Shown here: positions 17,835 to 28,455 of the stretch, piece by piece | Layout of the letters: each line of letters begins with the position of its first letter | Numbering within the stretch: position 1 is the first letter of the stretch | NCBI RefSeq assembly: GCF_010104355.1 | Contig: NZ_CP044972.1 | Coordinates: 3,162,001 to 3,226,000 of the forward strand | Direction: 5' to 3' | DNA: 64,000 nucleotides | Origin: Hydrogenophaga sp. PBL-H3 | GTDB taxonomy: Bacteria; Pseudomonadota; Gammaproteobacteria; Burkholderiales; Burkholderiaceae_C | The notes under the pieces: generated by a model | The model's database searches: none | What the model was told of the DNA's origin: nothing | What the model saw: the letters and a program-made list of their open reading frames with translations, nothing else | Made by a program: the position numbers and the translations under genes

Positions 17835-19190
17835 TCATTCCCCCATGGCCTTGCGCCAGTAGGCGTACATCGACCGGATCAGCGTTTCTGTGACCATGTG
17901 CTCGGTGGGCGGCTGGCCCACGCCGTCACCCCGGCCACCAAGCTCCACCAGCGTGGTGCCGTCTTCGCCGCCTTGTTTGAAACCGTCCTGGCTGAACTCG
18001 ATCACCTCGCCATCGTCGGCACTCACGAAGCCGGCCGGGCCGAACAGGTTGGCCTGGCGCAAGCGGCGTTGCGTCATCTCCTCAGAATCGTCGGCGAAGC
18101 CGAAGTGCGTCCACACAAAATCAAACTCTCCCGCGCCGCGCGGCACGATGTGGCGGGTGGAGAGCGAGTTCACCTGCTGCTGGATGATGAGGCTGGGGAA
18201 CAGCGTGACCATGGTCACCGTGGGGGTGATGGTGGTGCCCGGGTTCGAGGGGTCGTCCACCGTCCACCAGGCTTCGGGCACCACGTCGAGCAGGCGGTTG
18301 TCCTGCAGCGTCATGTCGGCCTTGAAGCTGGTCACGCCCTCGGTCACGCTCTTGTTGGCGCCGCCATCCGCTACCGAAGGGGCATTCGGATTTCGGCGCG
18401 AGATCATCACCGCGTGCCGACCGTGTTCGTCCATCACCATGCGGCTTTTCTGGTCGGCGCGCCACAGGCCGAAGGTGACGAACCAGGTGTGCAGCAGGCC
18501 CGGGTGGTAAGGGTCCTTGATGTTCTCCATCATCAATTTCCAGTTGCCTGGAATGCGCTGGCGGTTGTAGCCCAGCAGCTTGAGCTCGCGGCCCTTGAAG
18601 ATGCGATCGAGCCAGGGCATGACCGCCGGGCCGATGTACTGCTCGAAGGGTTCGGCATCCATGCTGAAGGTGGCGAACACCAGGCCGTGCAGCACGGCCA
18701 CGCGCAGTTTGGTCAGGCCGTTCTGGCTGAGATCGAAGTCGGCGGGCATGCCACCGTTGGTGCACTCGCCTTCCTTCACGCCATCCTTGAACGGCAGGCC
18801 GGCGAGGTCGCCGTTGAGCTTGTAGGTCCACTGGTGGTAGGGGCACACGAAGCTGCGCGCATTGCCGATCTTGCCGTCCATGGGCGGCTGGCAGAAGCGA
18901 ACGCCACGGTGCGCGCAGCGGTTCTCGACCACGCGGATGCCGGGGTCGGTGGCGCGCTCCCTGGGCGCCACGCGGTCGCGCACCATGATGACCTGGCGCT
19001 CACCCACCCAGCTGAGTTTGTAGTCGCCGGTGTTGGGGATTTCGATGGCCAGGCCGATGTAGGACCAATGCGCTCCGTAGAAGAGGCGCTCCAGCTCACG
19101 TTGGTACAGGTCGGGGTCGGTGTAGGCCCAGAAGGGGATGCGGCTGGTGCCGCGGTCGTGCCAGCGCACGAGGGCTTGCGGTGCGTTCAT
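17835..19190 (-). CDS. Rieske non-heme iron oxygenase large subunit (salicylate 5-hydroxylase-like)
   Basis: 451 residues. The N-terminal Rieske domain has the [2Fe-2S] ligands CAHRG and CPYHQW (about 90-120). The catalytic domain carries the mononuclear iron histidines in ENIKDPYHPGLLHTWF, followed by FGLWRADQKS. The phrase LGYNRQRIPGNWKLMMENIKDPY recalls the NagG (salicylate 5-hydroxylase) and anthranilate dioxygenase branch. It should hydroxylate an aromatic acid in the cytosol, taking electrons from a ferredoxin and reductase that are not encoded here. About 21 residues separate the two Rieske ligand pairs, more than the usual about 16-17. A GAGGAG site precedes the ATG. Confidence 0.85.
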   Translation of the reverse strand: MNAPQALVRWHDRGTSRIPFWAYTDPDLYQRELERLFYGAHWSYIGLAIEIPNTGDYKLSWVGERQVIMVRDRVAPRERATDPGIRVVENRCAHRGVRFCQPPMDGKIGNARSFVCPYHQWTYKLNGDLAGLPFKDGVKEGECTNGGMPADFDLSQNGLTKLRVAVLHGLVFATFSMDAEPFEQYIGPAVMPWLDRIFKGRELKLLGYNRQRIPGNWKLMMENIKDPYHPGLLHTWFVTFGLWRADQKSRMVMDEHGRHAVMISRRNPNAPSVADGGANKSVTEGVTSFKADMTLQDNRLLDVVPEAWWTVDDPSNPGTTITPTVTMVTLFPSLIIQQQVNSLSTRHIVPRGAGEFDFVWTHFGFADDSEEMTQRRLRQANLFGPAGFVSADDGEVIEFSQDGFKQGGEDGTTLVELGGRGDGVGQPPTEHMVTETLIRSMYAYWRKAMGE

Positions 19191-19313
19191 GTCTCCTCAC
19201 GCTTTGGTGTGTGAAGATAAATGATAAGCCTACTGATCAATTGTTGTGATGCCGGTGGTCGGGGAGTTTTCTCCGGCTGCTCCGGTCGTCAAGGGTCACA
19301 CCAACGTCACTTC

Positions 19314-19334
19314 AGGCCTGCAAGGTGCAGGCCT
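19314..19334. other. Hairpin between dedA and the oxygenase genes
   Basis: AGGCCTGCA and TGCAGGCCT form a perfect nine-base stem with a three-base loop downstream of the dedA stop. No T-run follows on the minus strand. It could end the dedA transcript weakly or be a protein site. The rest of the 166-base gap holds AT-rich sequence (about 19216-19245, with TGATAA and TGATCA boxes) likely to contain the oxygenase promoter. Confidence 0.4.
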
Positions 19335-19356
19335 TCAACGCAACGAAGACAAAAAC

Positions 19357-20010
19357 TCAGCCAGCGTCCCGCAGAGACTGCCGCCGAGCCCGCCAGGCCC
19401 CGAAGATCGCAATCAACCCGGGAATGAAGATCATGGCCCAGATGATCTTGCTCAGATTGGTCTGCACCCACGGCAGGTTGCCAAAGAAGTAACCCGCGCC
19501 CACCAGCCCCACCACCCAGATCAGCGCACCGACCACGTTGAACGCGGTGAACTTGGTGCGCGTCATCTCGGCCACACCCGCCACAAACGGCGCGAAGGTG
19601 CGAATGAAGGGCATGAAGCGCGCCAGGATGATGGTGATGCCGCCATAACGCTCGTAAAACGCATGGGCCTGGTTGAAGGCATTGCGGTTGAACAGCCTGG
19701 AGTTTTCCCACTGAAACACCTTCGGTCCGAAATAGCGGCCGATCGAATAGTTGACCTGGTCACCCAGCACCGCCGCCAACACCAGCAGCCCCATGGCCAA
19801 TGGCAGGCTCATCAACCCCGCGCCGCACAGCGTACCCACCACGAACAGCAACGAATCGCCCGGCAGGAACGGCATGACCACCACGCCGGTCTCGGTGAAG
19901 ATGATGAGAAACAACAAGGCATACACCCAGGCGCCGTAGTTCTGCACAAAGGTCTGCAGGTGCTGGTCCACGTGCAGGATGAAGTCGATGAGAAAGGCGA
20001 TGATTTCCAT
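19357..20010 (-). CDS. DedA-family membrane protein
   Basis: 217 residues with the VTT/SNARE-associated fold of DedA proteins: an early FTETGVVVMPFLPGDSLLF re-entrant motif (acidic residue about 41, Asp about 52) and ILARFMPFIRTFAPFVAG (basic residues of the second re-entrant loop), with C-terminal membrane helices. DedA proteins are inner-membrane carriers linked to lipid flipping and proton-motive-force upkeep. A GATAAT box sits eight bases before the ATG, and the gene is divergent from mutL with only 35 bases between the start codons. Confidence 0.9.
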   Translation of the reverse strand: MEIIAFLIDFILHVDQHLQTFVQNYGAWVYALLFLIIFTETGVVVMPFLPGDSLLFVVGTLCGAGLMSLPLAMGLLVLAAVLGDQVNYSIGRYFGPKVFQWENSRLFNRNAFNQAHAFYERYGGITIILARFMPFIRTFAPFVAGVAEMTRTKFTAFNVVGALIWVVGLVGAGYFFGNLPWVQTNLSKIIWAMIFIPGLIAIFGAWRARRQSLRDAG

Positions 20011-20018
20011 GGAGGCGG

Positions 20019-20039
20019 ATTATCCCTGCCCCCTACAAT
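20019..20039. promoter_or_regulatory. Back-to-back -10 boxes of dedA and mutL
   Basis: On the minus strand GATAAT (20024-20019) lies eight bases before the dedA ATG. On the plus strand TACAAT (20034-20039) lies six bases before the mutL GTG. Both promoters fit into 35 bases and both imply leaderless or near-leaderless mRNA. No clear -35 box is visible on either side. Confidence 0.5.
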
Positions 20040-20045
20040 TTGCCT

Positions 20046-21989
<1,944 letters not shown>

Positions 21990-22061
21990 GCCGGCCTGCC
22001 CGGGCCTTTGGTCGGGAATTCGGCGAGAAATCCCGCCACCGGCCATGATGGCGTGGCTCGC

Positions 22062-22077
22062 TGGCACGCAACGTGCA
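22062..22077 (+). promoter_or_regulatory. Sigma-54-like or palindromic site upstream of the hydrolase gene
   Basis: TGGCACGCAACGTGCA has GG and GC ten bases apart, as in -24/-12 promoters (consensus TGGCAC-N5-TTGC, one mismatch). It also contains the inverted repeat GCACG-N3-CGTGC, so it may instead be an operator. The gene starts 49 bases downstream. Confidence 0.3.
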
Positions 22078-22125
22078 CACGGCGAACGCTGAACTTTTTC
22101 CCCTGCGAGTCGCTCCATCCCTGTC

Positions 22126-22992
22126 ATGAAACGCCTGATCGCCCTTCTGCTGGCCACGCTGGCACTGCTTGCCGGTTGCGCCACGCTCGACGAACAGCAG
22201 CGCACCTGGATCTTCCAGCCCTCTGACCGCAGCTGGGCCGGCGGCACGCAAGCGGCCGAGAGCATGGAGGACGTGTGGATCGACTTCACGTCCGAGGTCA
22301 CCGCCAAACCCGTCAAGCTGCACGGGCTGTGGGCACAGAACGAGAACTTCACCACGCACGCCAACGCACCGGTGCTGCTCTACCTGCACGGCGCGCGCTT
22401 CAATGTGACCGGCTCGGCCTTCCGCGCCCAGCGCATGCAGGAGCTGGGGTTCTCGGTGCTGGCCATCGACTACCGCGGCTTCGGCAAGAGCACCAACGAA
22501 CTGCCCTCGGAGGCCAAGGCCTATGAAGACGCCCGCGCCGCCTGGGAGTGGCTGGGCGAAAAATACCCGGGCCGCCCGCGCTACATCTTTGGCCACTCGC
22601 TGGGCGGCGCCATCGCCATCGAACTGGCGGCGCAGGTGAAGGACGAAGCCGGCACGGTGGTCGAAGGCACCTTCACCTCCATCCCCGACGTGGTGAGCAC
22701 CTTCAAGTGGGGCTGGTTGCCGGTGTCGCTGTTGATCACCCAGCGTTTTGAAGCGGTGAAGCGCGTGCCCGACATCGGCGCGCCGCTGCTCGTGGTGCAC
22801 GGCGGTGAAGACCGCCTGATCCAGCCCGAGCTGGGGCGCAAGCTGTTTGAGGCAGCCATCGTGCGCAAGGCCTTCGTGCTGGTCGAGGGTGGATCGCACC
22901 ACAACACCAACTCGGTCGGGCAGGCGCAGTACCGCACCGCGCTGGCCGCGCTGTTCGGCCTCGACGACTCGCTGCGCGTCGTCAAGCGCTGA
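22126..22992 (+). CDS. Alpha/beta hydrolase lipoprotein
   Basis: 288 residues. A lipoprotein signal (LLAGC, cysteine about residue 19) is followed by an alpha/beta-hydrolase fold with oxyanion strand [22 protein letters not shown], nucleophile elbow [10 protein letters not shown] (Ser about 161), acid in HGGEDRLI, and histidine in EGGSHHN. The triad is complete, so an esterase, thioesterase or peptidase at the envelope is likely; BEM46/YfhR-like proteins are the nearest family by eye. It stands between mutL and the efflux pump, on the same strand, 136 bases after mutL. Confidence 0.82.
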   Translation: MKRLIALLLATLALLAGCATLDEQQRTWIFQPSDRSWAGGTQAAESMEDVWIDFTSEVTAKPVKLHGLWAQNENFTTHANAPVLLYLHGARFNVTGSAFRAQRMQELGFSVLAIDYRGFGKSTNELPSEAKAYEDARAAWEWLGEKYPGRPRYIFGHSLGGAIAIELAAQVKDEAGTVVEGTFTSIPDVVSTFKWGWLPVSLLITQRFEAVKRVPDIGAPLLVVHGGEDRLIQPELGRKLFEAAIVRKAFVLVEGGSHHNTNSVGQAQYRTALAALFGLDDSLRVVKR

Positions 22993-23021
22993 GTCCGGCG
23001 GTGCGGCAGGGGGGCTTCTGC

Positions 23022-23034
23022 TACCCTCGACCGG
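23022..23034 (+). promoter_or_regulatory. Putative -10 box directly before the efflux pump start
   Basis: TACCCT (23022-23027) is followed by seven bases and the ATG at 23035. No Shine-Dalgarno sequence lies between them, in line with a leaderless transcript. Confidence 0.3.
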
Positions 23035-24306
23035 ATGCCCGCCACGCCCTCTCCACCCGCCATGAAGCCCGGTTTCGTGGTGCTCACGCTCTCGCTCCTG
23101 CTGGGTCTGCAGCCCATCGCCACCGACCTGTATCTGCCCGCGCTGCCCGCCCTCACCGCCGGCTTCGGCGCGGCCATGCAGCAGGCACAACTCACGCTCA
23201 CCGCGCTGCTGCTGGCGTTCGGCGTGTCGCAGATGTTCTGGGGTCCGCTGTCGGACCGCTTTGGCCGTCGGCCCATCCTGCTGACCGGGCTGAGCGCCTT
23301 CGTGGTGGCGTCGGTGGGCAGCACCTGGGCGCCCTCGATCGAACAGCTCATCGTGTGGCGGGCCGTGCAGGGCGCTGCCATGGGTGCGGGCGTGATGTGC
23401 GCGCGCGCCATCGTGCGGGACCTGTACCCGCCCACCGAAGGCGCTCGCATGATGTCCAAGGGGCTGACCGGCCTGGGCGTGATCGCCTGCGCCAGCGCAC
23501 CGCTGGGTGGCTTGTTGTCCGACCTGCTGGGCTGGCGCCTCTCGTTGATGGCGGTGGCGGTGTTCGGTGCCGTCGCGCTGGGCGTGGTCGCCTGGCGGTT
23601 CGAGGAATCGCTGGCGGCCAGAAACCCCCGCGCCCTGCAACCCGGCATGCTGTTGGGCACCTGGGTGAAGATCGCGCGCCACCCCACCTTCTGGGCATTT
23701 GCGTTGCTGTCGGCCACCTCGTACTGCGGCCTGTTCACATTCCTGGCCGCCTCGCCATTCGTGTTCATCCAGGTGCTCGGCATGTCCAAGACGGGCTATG
23801 GCCTGATGATGATGACGATGTCGTTGAGCTACATCGTGGGCACCTTCGTCTGCCGCCGCCTGCTGCTGGCGCTGGGCGTGCGGCGCACGGTGGCCGTGGC
23901 TGCGGCATTCACGCTGGTGGGCGGCACCGGCATGGGGGTGCTTGCGTGGGTGGGCGTGCAGAGTGCGTGGGCCGTCATGCTGCCCTTCTACCTGTTCATG
24001 ATGGGCCACGGCGTGCACCAGCCCTGCGGCCAGAGCGGCGCCGTGGGACCGTTTCCGCAGGCCGCCGGCGCGGCTTCGGCGCTGGCCGGTTTCATCATGA
24101 TGATCGCGGCGTTCCTGGTCGGCGGCTGGCTGGGCCAGAGCCTGTCGGCCATGCCGGCGGGCGGCGGCACGGTGCTGCCGCTCACCAACGGCATCTGGTT
24201 CTGGAGCGTGCTGATCGCGCTGACCGCGTGGACACTGGTGCAGCGCTTTGGCGAGACCCGGCCCGCGCCCGAGCGCGCGGAACCCGGTGCCGTGGCGCAA
24301 GGCTGA
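23035..24306 (+). CDS. Bcr/CflA-family multidrug efflux MFS transporter
   Basis: 423 residues with 12 membrane segments. Family marks: the N-terminal [20 protein letters not shown] (motif D1-like, with the conserved Asp and Pro), [18 protein letters not shown] (MFS motif A), and [25 protein letters not shown]. Drug:proton antiporters of this family export bicyclomycin, sulfonamides or chloramphenicol; the actual substrate here is unknown. ATG 23035 follows a -10-like box; an ATG nine codons later is also possible. The next gene, miaA, starts nine bases after the stop. Confidence 0.87.
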   Translation: MPATPSPPAMKPGFVVLTLSLLLGLQPIATDLYLPALPALTAGFGAAMQQAQLTLTALLLAFGVSQMFWGPLSDRFGRRPILLTGLSAFVVASVGSTWAPSIEQLIVWRAVQGAAMGAGVMCARAIVRDLYPPTEGARMMSKGLTGLGVIACASAPLGGLLSDLLGWRLSLMAVAVFGAVALGVVAWRFEESLAARNPRALQPGMLLGTWVKIARHPTFWAFALLSATSYCGLFTFLAASPFVFIQVLGMSKTGYGLMMMTMSLSYIVGTFVCRRLLLALGVRRTVAVAAAFTLVGGTGMGVLAWVGVQSAWAVMLPFYLFMMGHGVHQPCGQSGAVGPFPQAAGAASALAGFIMMIAAFLVGGWLGQSLSAMPAGGGTVLPLTNGIWFWSVLIALTAWTLVQRFGETRPAPERAEPGAVAQG

Positions 24307-24314
24307 CCCGGCCC

Positions 24315-25280
24315 ATGCCACACGTGTCCTGCATCGGCCTGGCCGGCCCCACCGCCAGCGGCAAGAGCGCGGCTTCGCTGGCGATTGCGCAACGCTGGCC
24401 GGCGGAGATCATCAGCGTCGACTCGGCGCTGGTCTACCGCGGCATGGACATCGGCACCGCCAAGCCCACCGCGGCCGAACTCGCGCAGGTGCCGCACCAC
24501 CTGATCGACATCCTCGACCCACTGCAGAACTACAGCGCCGCCGACTTCGTGCGCGACACCACACGCCTGGTGGACGAGATCAACCAGCGCGGGCGCACTG
24601 CGCTGCTGGTGGGCGGCACCATGCTGTACTTCAAGGCGCTGCTGGTGGGCCTGGACGACATGCCACCAGCGGACACCGCCGTGCGCGAACGCATCGATGC
24701 GCGCGCGGCGGTGCTGGGCTGGCCCGCACTGCACGCCGAACTCGCGCGCTTGGACCCGATGACCGCTGCGCGCCTGCCGCCCAACGACTCGCAGCGCATC
24801 CAGCGCGCCCTGGAAGTGTTCGAGGTCTCGGGCCGGCCGCTCTCCAGCTTCCAGACCGGGCGCACGCACAACCCCGACAGCCCGCTCGCGCCCGAGCACC
24901 TGATCTCGCTGGAGCCACACGACCGGGCCTGGCTGCATGCGCGCATCGCGCAGCGCTTCGACGCCATGCTGGCCGATGGCTTCATGATGGAAGTGAAACG
25001 CTTGCGCGCGCGCGGCGACCTGAGCACCGACCTGCCCTCCATGCGCTGCGTGGGCTACCGGCAGGCCTGGGAGCTGCTGGAGGCGCACGGCGACACGCCG
25101 AGTGCCGCGCAACTGGCCGACATGCGCGAACTCGGCATCGCCGCCACGCGCCAGCTGGCCAAGCGCCAGCTCACCTGGCTGCGTTCCATGCCGCAGCGCC
25201 AGGTCATTGCCTGCGACGCGCCCGACGCGCTGGTGCGCGTGCTCGAATCGGTGCAAGCCCTGTTGGGCGGATCCATCTGA
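24315..25280 (+). CDS. miaA: tRNA dimethylallyltransferase MiaA
   Basis: 321 residues. MiaA adds the dimethylallyl group to A37 of tRNAs reading UNN codons. Seen: P-loop [14 protein letters not shown], the [17 protein letters not shown] motif, [24 protein letters not shown], and the tRNA-binding [16 protein letters not shown] near the C-terminus. The reading frame is open for a long way upstream, but ATG 24315 begins the conserved sequence. hfq, its usual neighbour in E. coli, is not downstream; an ABC ATPase gene follows after five bases. Confidence 0.95.
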   Translation: MPHVSCIGLAGPTASGKSAASLAIAQRWPAEIISVDSALVYRGMDIGTAKPTAAELAQVPHHLIDILDPLQNYSAADFVRDTTRLVDEINQRGRTALLVGGTMLYFKALLVGLDDMPPADTAVRERIDARAAVLGWPALHAELARLDPMTAARLPPNDSQRIQRALEVFEVSGRPLSSFQTGRTHNPDSPLAPEHLISLEPHDRAWLHARIAQRFDAMLADGFMMEVKRLRARGDLSTDLPSMRCVGYRQAWELLEAHGDTPSAAQLADMRELGIAATRQLAKRQLTWLRSMPQRQVIACDAPDALVRVLESVQALLGGSI

Positions 25281-25285
25281 TTTGC

Positions 25286-25936
25286 ATGTCACTCGTCGTT
25301 GAACACCTCGCCAAGCGCTACGGCAGCACCACCGTCTTCAGCGGCGTGAACCTCACCGTGGCGCCGGGCGAGTTCATCGCCATCGTGGGCGAATCGGGTG
25401 TGGGCAAATCGAGTCTGCTCAACTGCCTGGCCGCGCTGGACGACTGGAGCGAAGGCCGCATCACACACGCCGGTGTGGACCTCGGGACCCTGACCGACAC
25501 GCAGCGCGCGCACTGGCGCCGCGAACACCTGGGCTTCGTGTTCCAGGCCTTTCATGTGCTGCCGCACCTGGACGTGGCCCAGAACGTGGGCCTGCCCCTG
25601 CTGCTGCTGGGTCGCCCCGATGGCGCGCGGGTGCAAGCCATGCTGGACGCCGTGGGCCTGGGCGAGCTGGGTGCGCGCCTGCCGGCCGAGCTTTCGGGGG
25701 GCCAGTTGCAGCGCGTGGCGATTGCCCGCGCGCTGGTGCACCGCCCCGGCCTGCTGCTGGCCGACGAGCCCACCGGCAACCTGGACCCGAGCACCGCAGC
25801 TCAGGTGATGGCGGTGCTGGAGCAACAGGCCCGTGAGAGCGGCGCGGCGTTGGTGCTGGTCACGCATTCACAAGCGGCTGCCGCGCGTGCGCAGCGCGTG
25901 CTGAACCTCACCGCGAGCGGACTGCACCCGGCCTGA
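25286..25936 (+). CDS. Orphan LolD/MacB-type ABC ATPase
   Basis: 216 residues. Walker [11 protein letters not shown]-loop [12 protein letters not shown], signature [15 protein letters not shown], Walker [13 protein letters not shown], and H-loop LVLVTHSQ. Length and motifs fit the LolD/FtsE/MacB group that powers lipoprotein sorting or MacB-like permeases. No permease gene lies beside it, so its partner must be elsewhere. It follows miaA by five bases and is probably read from the same mRNA; its stop is 12 bases from the stop of the convergent ROK gene. Confidence 0.85.
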   Translation: MSLVVEHLAKRYGSTTVFSGVNLTVAPGEFIAIVGESGVGKSSLLNCLAALDDWSEGRITHAGVDLGTLTDTQRAHWRREHLGFVFQAFHVLPHLDVAQNVGLPLLLLGRPDGARVQAMLDAVGLGELGARLPAELSGGQLQRVAIARALVHRPGLLLADEPTGNLDPSTAAQVMAVLEQQARESGAALVLVTHSQAAAARAQRVLNLTASGLHPA

Positions 25937-25948
25937 GCCGCCAGGTCC

Positions 25949-27187
25949 TCAGACCTTGAGGATGACGTCGTGGTCGGGCGCGAAGCAGGTGTGCAGCGGC
26001 AGCAGCGCGCCGCCGAGTGCCCGCGCATCCGAGCCGATGCTGCCCAGCTCCAGGCGCGGGCGGTGCAGGCCCTCCCAGCTGTAGGCCGCCAGCGCCGCGC
26101 GCGTGCGTTCGCACAGTGCGCGCAGCAGCTCGGGTGCGATCGCCCCGTCCATCACCACCGCCTCCACATCGAGAAACGCGGTGCCCGAGACCACGCACTG
26201 CGCCAGCGCGGGCGCTGCGCGCTCGATCCACTCCTCGCTGTAGGGCAACCAGGGCGCCTGCAGGGCCCGTGCGTCGTAGGCAGCCATCGGGTCCAGGCCG
26301 TGCTGGCGAAAGCGCTGCTCCAGATCCCACAGAGAGGCCTCGCTGATGAGCTGCGGCGCCAGTTCACCGCCCTGCGCCACGCGCAGGGGCAACGAGGCCA
26401 CCGCGCCCGCGTTGCCGTGGAGGCCGCGGTGCAGGTGCGAGTCGAGCACCAGACCTCCGCCGACAAAGGTATCCATGAACAGGTAGAGAAAACTGCGGAT
26501 GTCGCGCCCACGGCCCTGCAGCAATTCGGCCACGCAGGCGGCCGAGGTGTCCTTGGCAAAACTCACCGGCAGATCGGTGAGCTTCTGCACTTCAGCCCCC
26601 AGGTCGATCTGGTTCCAGGCCTGCGACTGCTCGGCCGTCAGGCCCAGCATGCGGTGCCAGCCGCCCAGCTGAAATGGTGCCGCCACACCCACGCCGACCA
26701 CGCGGTCGCTCAAGGGGCCCAGCTTCTTCAACAGGCGGTTGAGGTTGGTCTTGATCGCGGGCAGCAGCACCGGGATGTCGGGGAAGGCGTAGTCGAGCAC
26801 GAGGCGCTCGCGCACCTGGCCGGTGAAGTCGACCAGCAACCAGTCGGTGCTGCGCCGCCCGATCTTGATGCCGATGGCAAACGCGCCGTCGGGGTGCAGG
26901 CCCAGGGGCACCGAGGGCTGGCCCACGCGCCCGCGCACCGGCGCTTCGCGGCGCAGCAGCTGGTCTTCGTCGAGCCGCGCGGTGATCAGGCCGATGGTCT
27001 GGGCGGTGAGGCCGGTCAGGCGCGCGATGTCGGCCTTGGCCAGGCTGCCGTGCACACGCAGCACCTGCAGCACCACCCGCTCGTTGAACTGGCGCATGCC
27101 CATCTGGTTGGAGCCGCGCGGACGCAGGCGGGGCTGATCGCCCGGATCGACGTCGGGAAGGGTTTCGGTGGCGGCGTCGTTGTTCAC
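25949..27187 (-). CDS. ROK-family transcriptional regulator of the sugar transport operon
   Basis: 412 residues. An N-terminal winged helix-turn-helix (about 30-90: FNERVVLQVLRVHGSLAKADIARLTGLTAQTIGLI) is followed by a ROK sugar-kinase-like fold. It is the last gene of the frcB-frcC-frcA-mutarotase operon and so probably its sugar-responsive repressor, like FrcR. The zinc-binding CxCGxxGC motif typical of ROK kinases is absent. An AT-rich palindrome before the divergent kinase gene is a candidate target. Confidence 0.85.
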   Translation of the reverse strand: MNNDAATETLPDVDPGDQPRLRPRGSNQMGMRQFNERVVLQVLRVHGSLAKADIARLTGLTAQTIGLITARLDEDQLLRREAPVRGRVGQPSVPLGLHPDGAFAIGIKIGRRSTDWLLVDFTGQVRERLVLDYAFPDIPVLLPAIKTNLNRLLKKLGPLSDRVVGVGVAAPFQLGGWHRMLGLTAEQSQAWNQIDLGAEVQKLTDLPVSFAKDTSAACVAELLQGRGRDIRSFLYLFMDTFVGGGLVLDSHLHRGLHGNAGAVASLPLRVAQGGELAPQLISEASLWDLEQRFRQHGLDPMAAYDARALQAPWLPYSEEWIERAAPALAQCVVSGTAFLDVEAVVMDGAIAPELLRALCERTRAALAAYSWEGLHRPRLELGSIGSDARALGGALLPLHTCFAPDHDVILKV

Positions 27188-27209
27188 TGCGGTGGGTCGG
27201 GTGTCGGGT

Positions 27210-27662
27210 TCAGATGCGCAAAGTGTCGCTGATGACGCCCTTGCGCAGAATGAAGTTGCCCCAGGGCTGCAGCTCGCCGGTGACCACGATGGCGTAAGCC
27301 TTCTTCACGCGCTCGTAGAAGGCAAAACGCTCCACCGCTTCGGCCTGGCCCTCCCTCAAGCCTTCGGCGGCCAGCACGGCGAGCGTCTCGCGCTGCACGG
27401 CCGAGCGGTACGGCGCCTCGGTGCCACCCACCTGCATGTAGGCCACCGGGTGGGGCACGTCGGCCGCCAGCGGCAGCACGCTGGCCACGGCCTGCACGGT
27501 GCGCGCCATGCCCACGCCGGGCAGGCGCAGCACGGTCTTGCCTGCACCCAGGCTCATGGCGGTGAAGTTCGCGTCGGCCAGCACCAGCGCGTCGTCGTGG
27601 CCCATCTCGGCCAGCAGCTTCAGCAACTCGGGGCTGAGCAGGGGGTCGATACCTTTGAGCAT
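27210..27662 (-). CDS. RbsD/FucU-family sugar mutarotase
   Basis: 150 residues. MLKGIDPLLSPELLKLLAEMGHDDALVLAD is the typical start of FucU/RbsD proteins, which interconvert alpha and beta anomers or pyranose and furanose forms of sugars in the cytosol; the conserved His lies in the GHDD segment. The start is one base after the stop of the ATPase gene. In this Frc-type operon it may speed conversion of imported sugar to the form used by the kinase. ATG 27662 begins the family sequence; an upstream open extension does not fit. Confidence 0.86.
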   Translation of the reverse strand: MLKGIDPLLSPELLKLLAEMGHDDALVLADANFTAMSLGAGKTVLRLPGVGMARTVQAVASVLPLAADVPHPVAYMQVGGTEAPYRSAVQRETLAVLAAEGLREGQAEAVERFAFYERVKKAYAIVVTGELQPWGNFILRKGVISDTLRI

Positions 27663-27663
27663 G

Positions 27664-28455
27664 TCAGGCCAGTGCCTCGGCGGGCAGCTCTTCGGCCAGC
27701 TTGGCACCGGTCATCACGGCCACGGTGTCGCTCATGCTGATCACCTTGGGGTTGACCACGGCCGCGCGCTTGCCCAGCCGTGCGATGTGGATGCGGTCGG
27801 CGATCTCGAACACATGCGGCATGTTGTGGCTGATCAGGATCACGGGCAGGCCCTTGTCGCGCACGCGGCGGATGAGCTCCAGCACCATGTTGCCCTCCTT
27901 CACGCCCAGCGCGGCGGTGGGCTCGTCCATGATGACCACGTGCTGCGCGAAGGCCGCGGCGCGCGCCACCGCCACGCACTGGCGCTGACCACCCGAGAGC
28001 GTCTCCACCGCCTGCGTCATGGAGCGGATGCCAACCTTGAGGTCGTTCATGCGCGAGATGCTCTCGGCCAGCATCTGCTTCTTGTCCATCATGCGCAGGA
28101 AGCGGCCCAGAAAGCCGGCGCGCAGGATCTCGCGCCCGAGGAACAGGTTCTCGGCAATCGTCATGGCGGGCGCCACGGCGAGGTCCTGGTAGACGGTTTC
28201 GATGCCGGCTCGGCGCGCATCGATCGGGCTGCGGAAGGTGGTGCGCTGGCCGTCGAGGAATATCTCGCCCTCGTCGGGAATGGTAGCGCCCGACAAGGCC
28301 TTGATCAGGCTCGACTTGCCTGCGCCGTTGTCACCGATCACGGCCAGGATCTCACCGGCGCGCAGTTCAAAGTCGGCACCGTCCAGCGCCGTGACCTGAC
28401 CGTAGCGTTTGACCAGGCCCTTGGCCTGGATCACGAGGGGTGCATTCGGATTCAT
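27664..28455 (-). CDS. frcA: Sugar ABC transporter ATPase (FrcA-like)
   Basis: 263 residues with a single ATPase domain: Walker A GDNGAGKSS, Q-loop TVYQDLAVAP, signature LSGGQRQCVAVARA, Walker B VVIMDEPTAALG, and H-loop ILISHNMPHVFE. RbsA- and XylG-type ATPases of this transporter class are double-length; a single domain of about 260 residues is the mark of the FrcA group, which imports fructose (also mannose and ribose) in rhizobia. The ATG overlaps the permease stop by one base (TGATG). Confidence 0.85.
   Translation of the reverse strand: MNPNAPLVIQAKGLVKRYGQVTALDGADFELRAGEILAVIGDNGAGKSSLIKALSGATIPDEGEIFLDGQRTTFRSPIDARRAGIETVYQDLAVAPAMTIAENLFLGREILRAGFLGRFLRMMDKKQMLAESISRMNDLKVGIRSMTQAVETLSGGQRQCVAVARAAAFAQHVVIMDEPTAALGVKEGNMVLELIRRVRDKGLPVILISHNMPHVFEIADRIHIARLGKRAAVVNPKVISMSDTVAVMTGAKLAEELPAEALA

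Noticed and set aside
19216-19245. TGATAA / TGATCA boxes before the Rieske oxygenase genes as a regulator site
   Set aside because: One mismatch in six and ambiguous direct or inverted order; too weak for a separate call and mentioned only in the hairpin entry for that gap.
23001-25280. Possible fusion of efflux pump region and MiaA into one 759-residue protein
   Set aside because: The upstream part is an out-of-frame reading of the efflux gene; MiaA has its own start at 24315.
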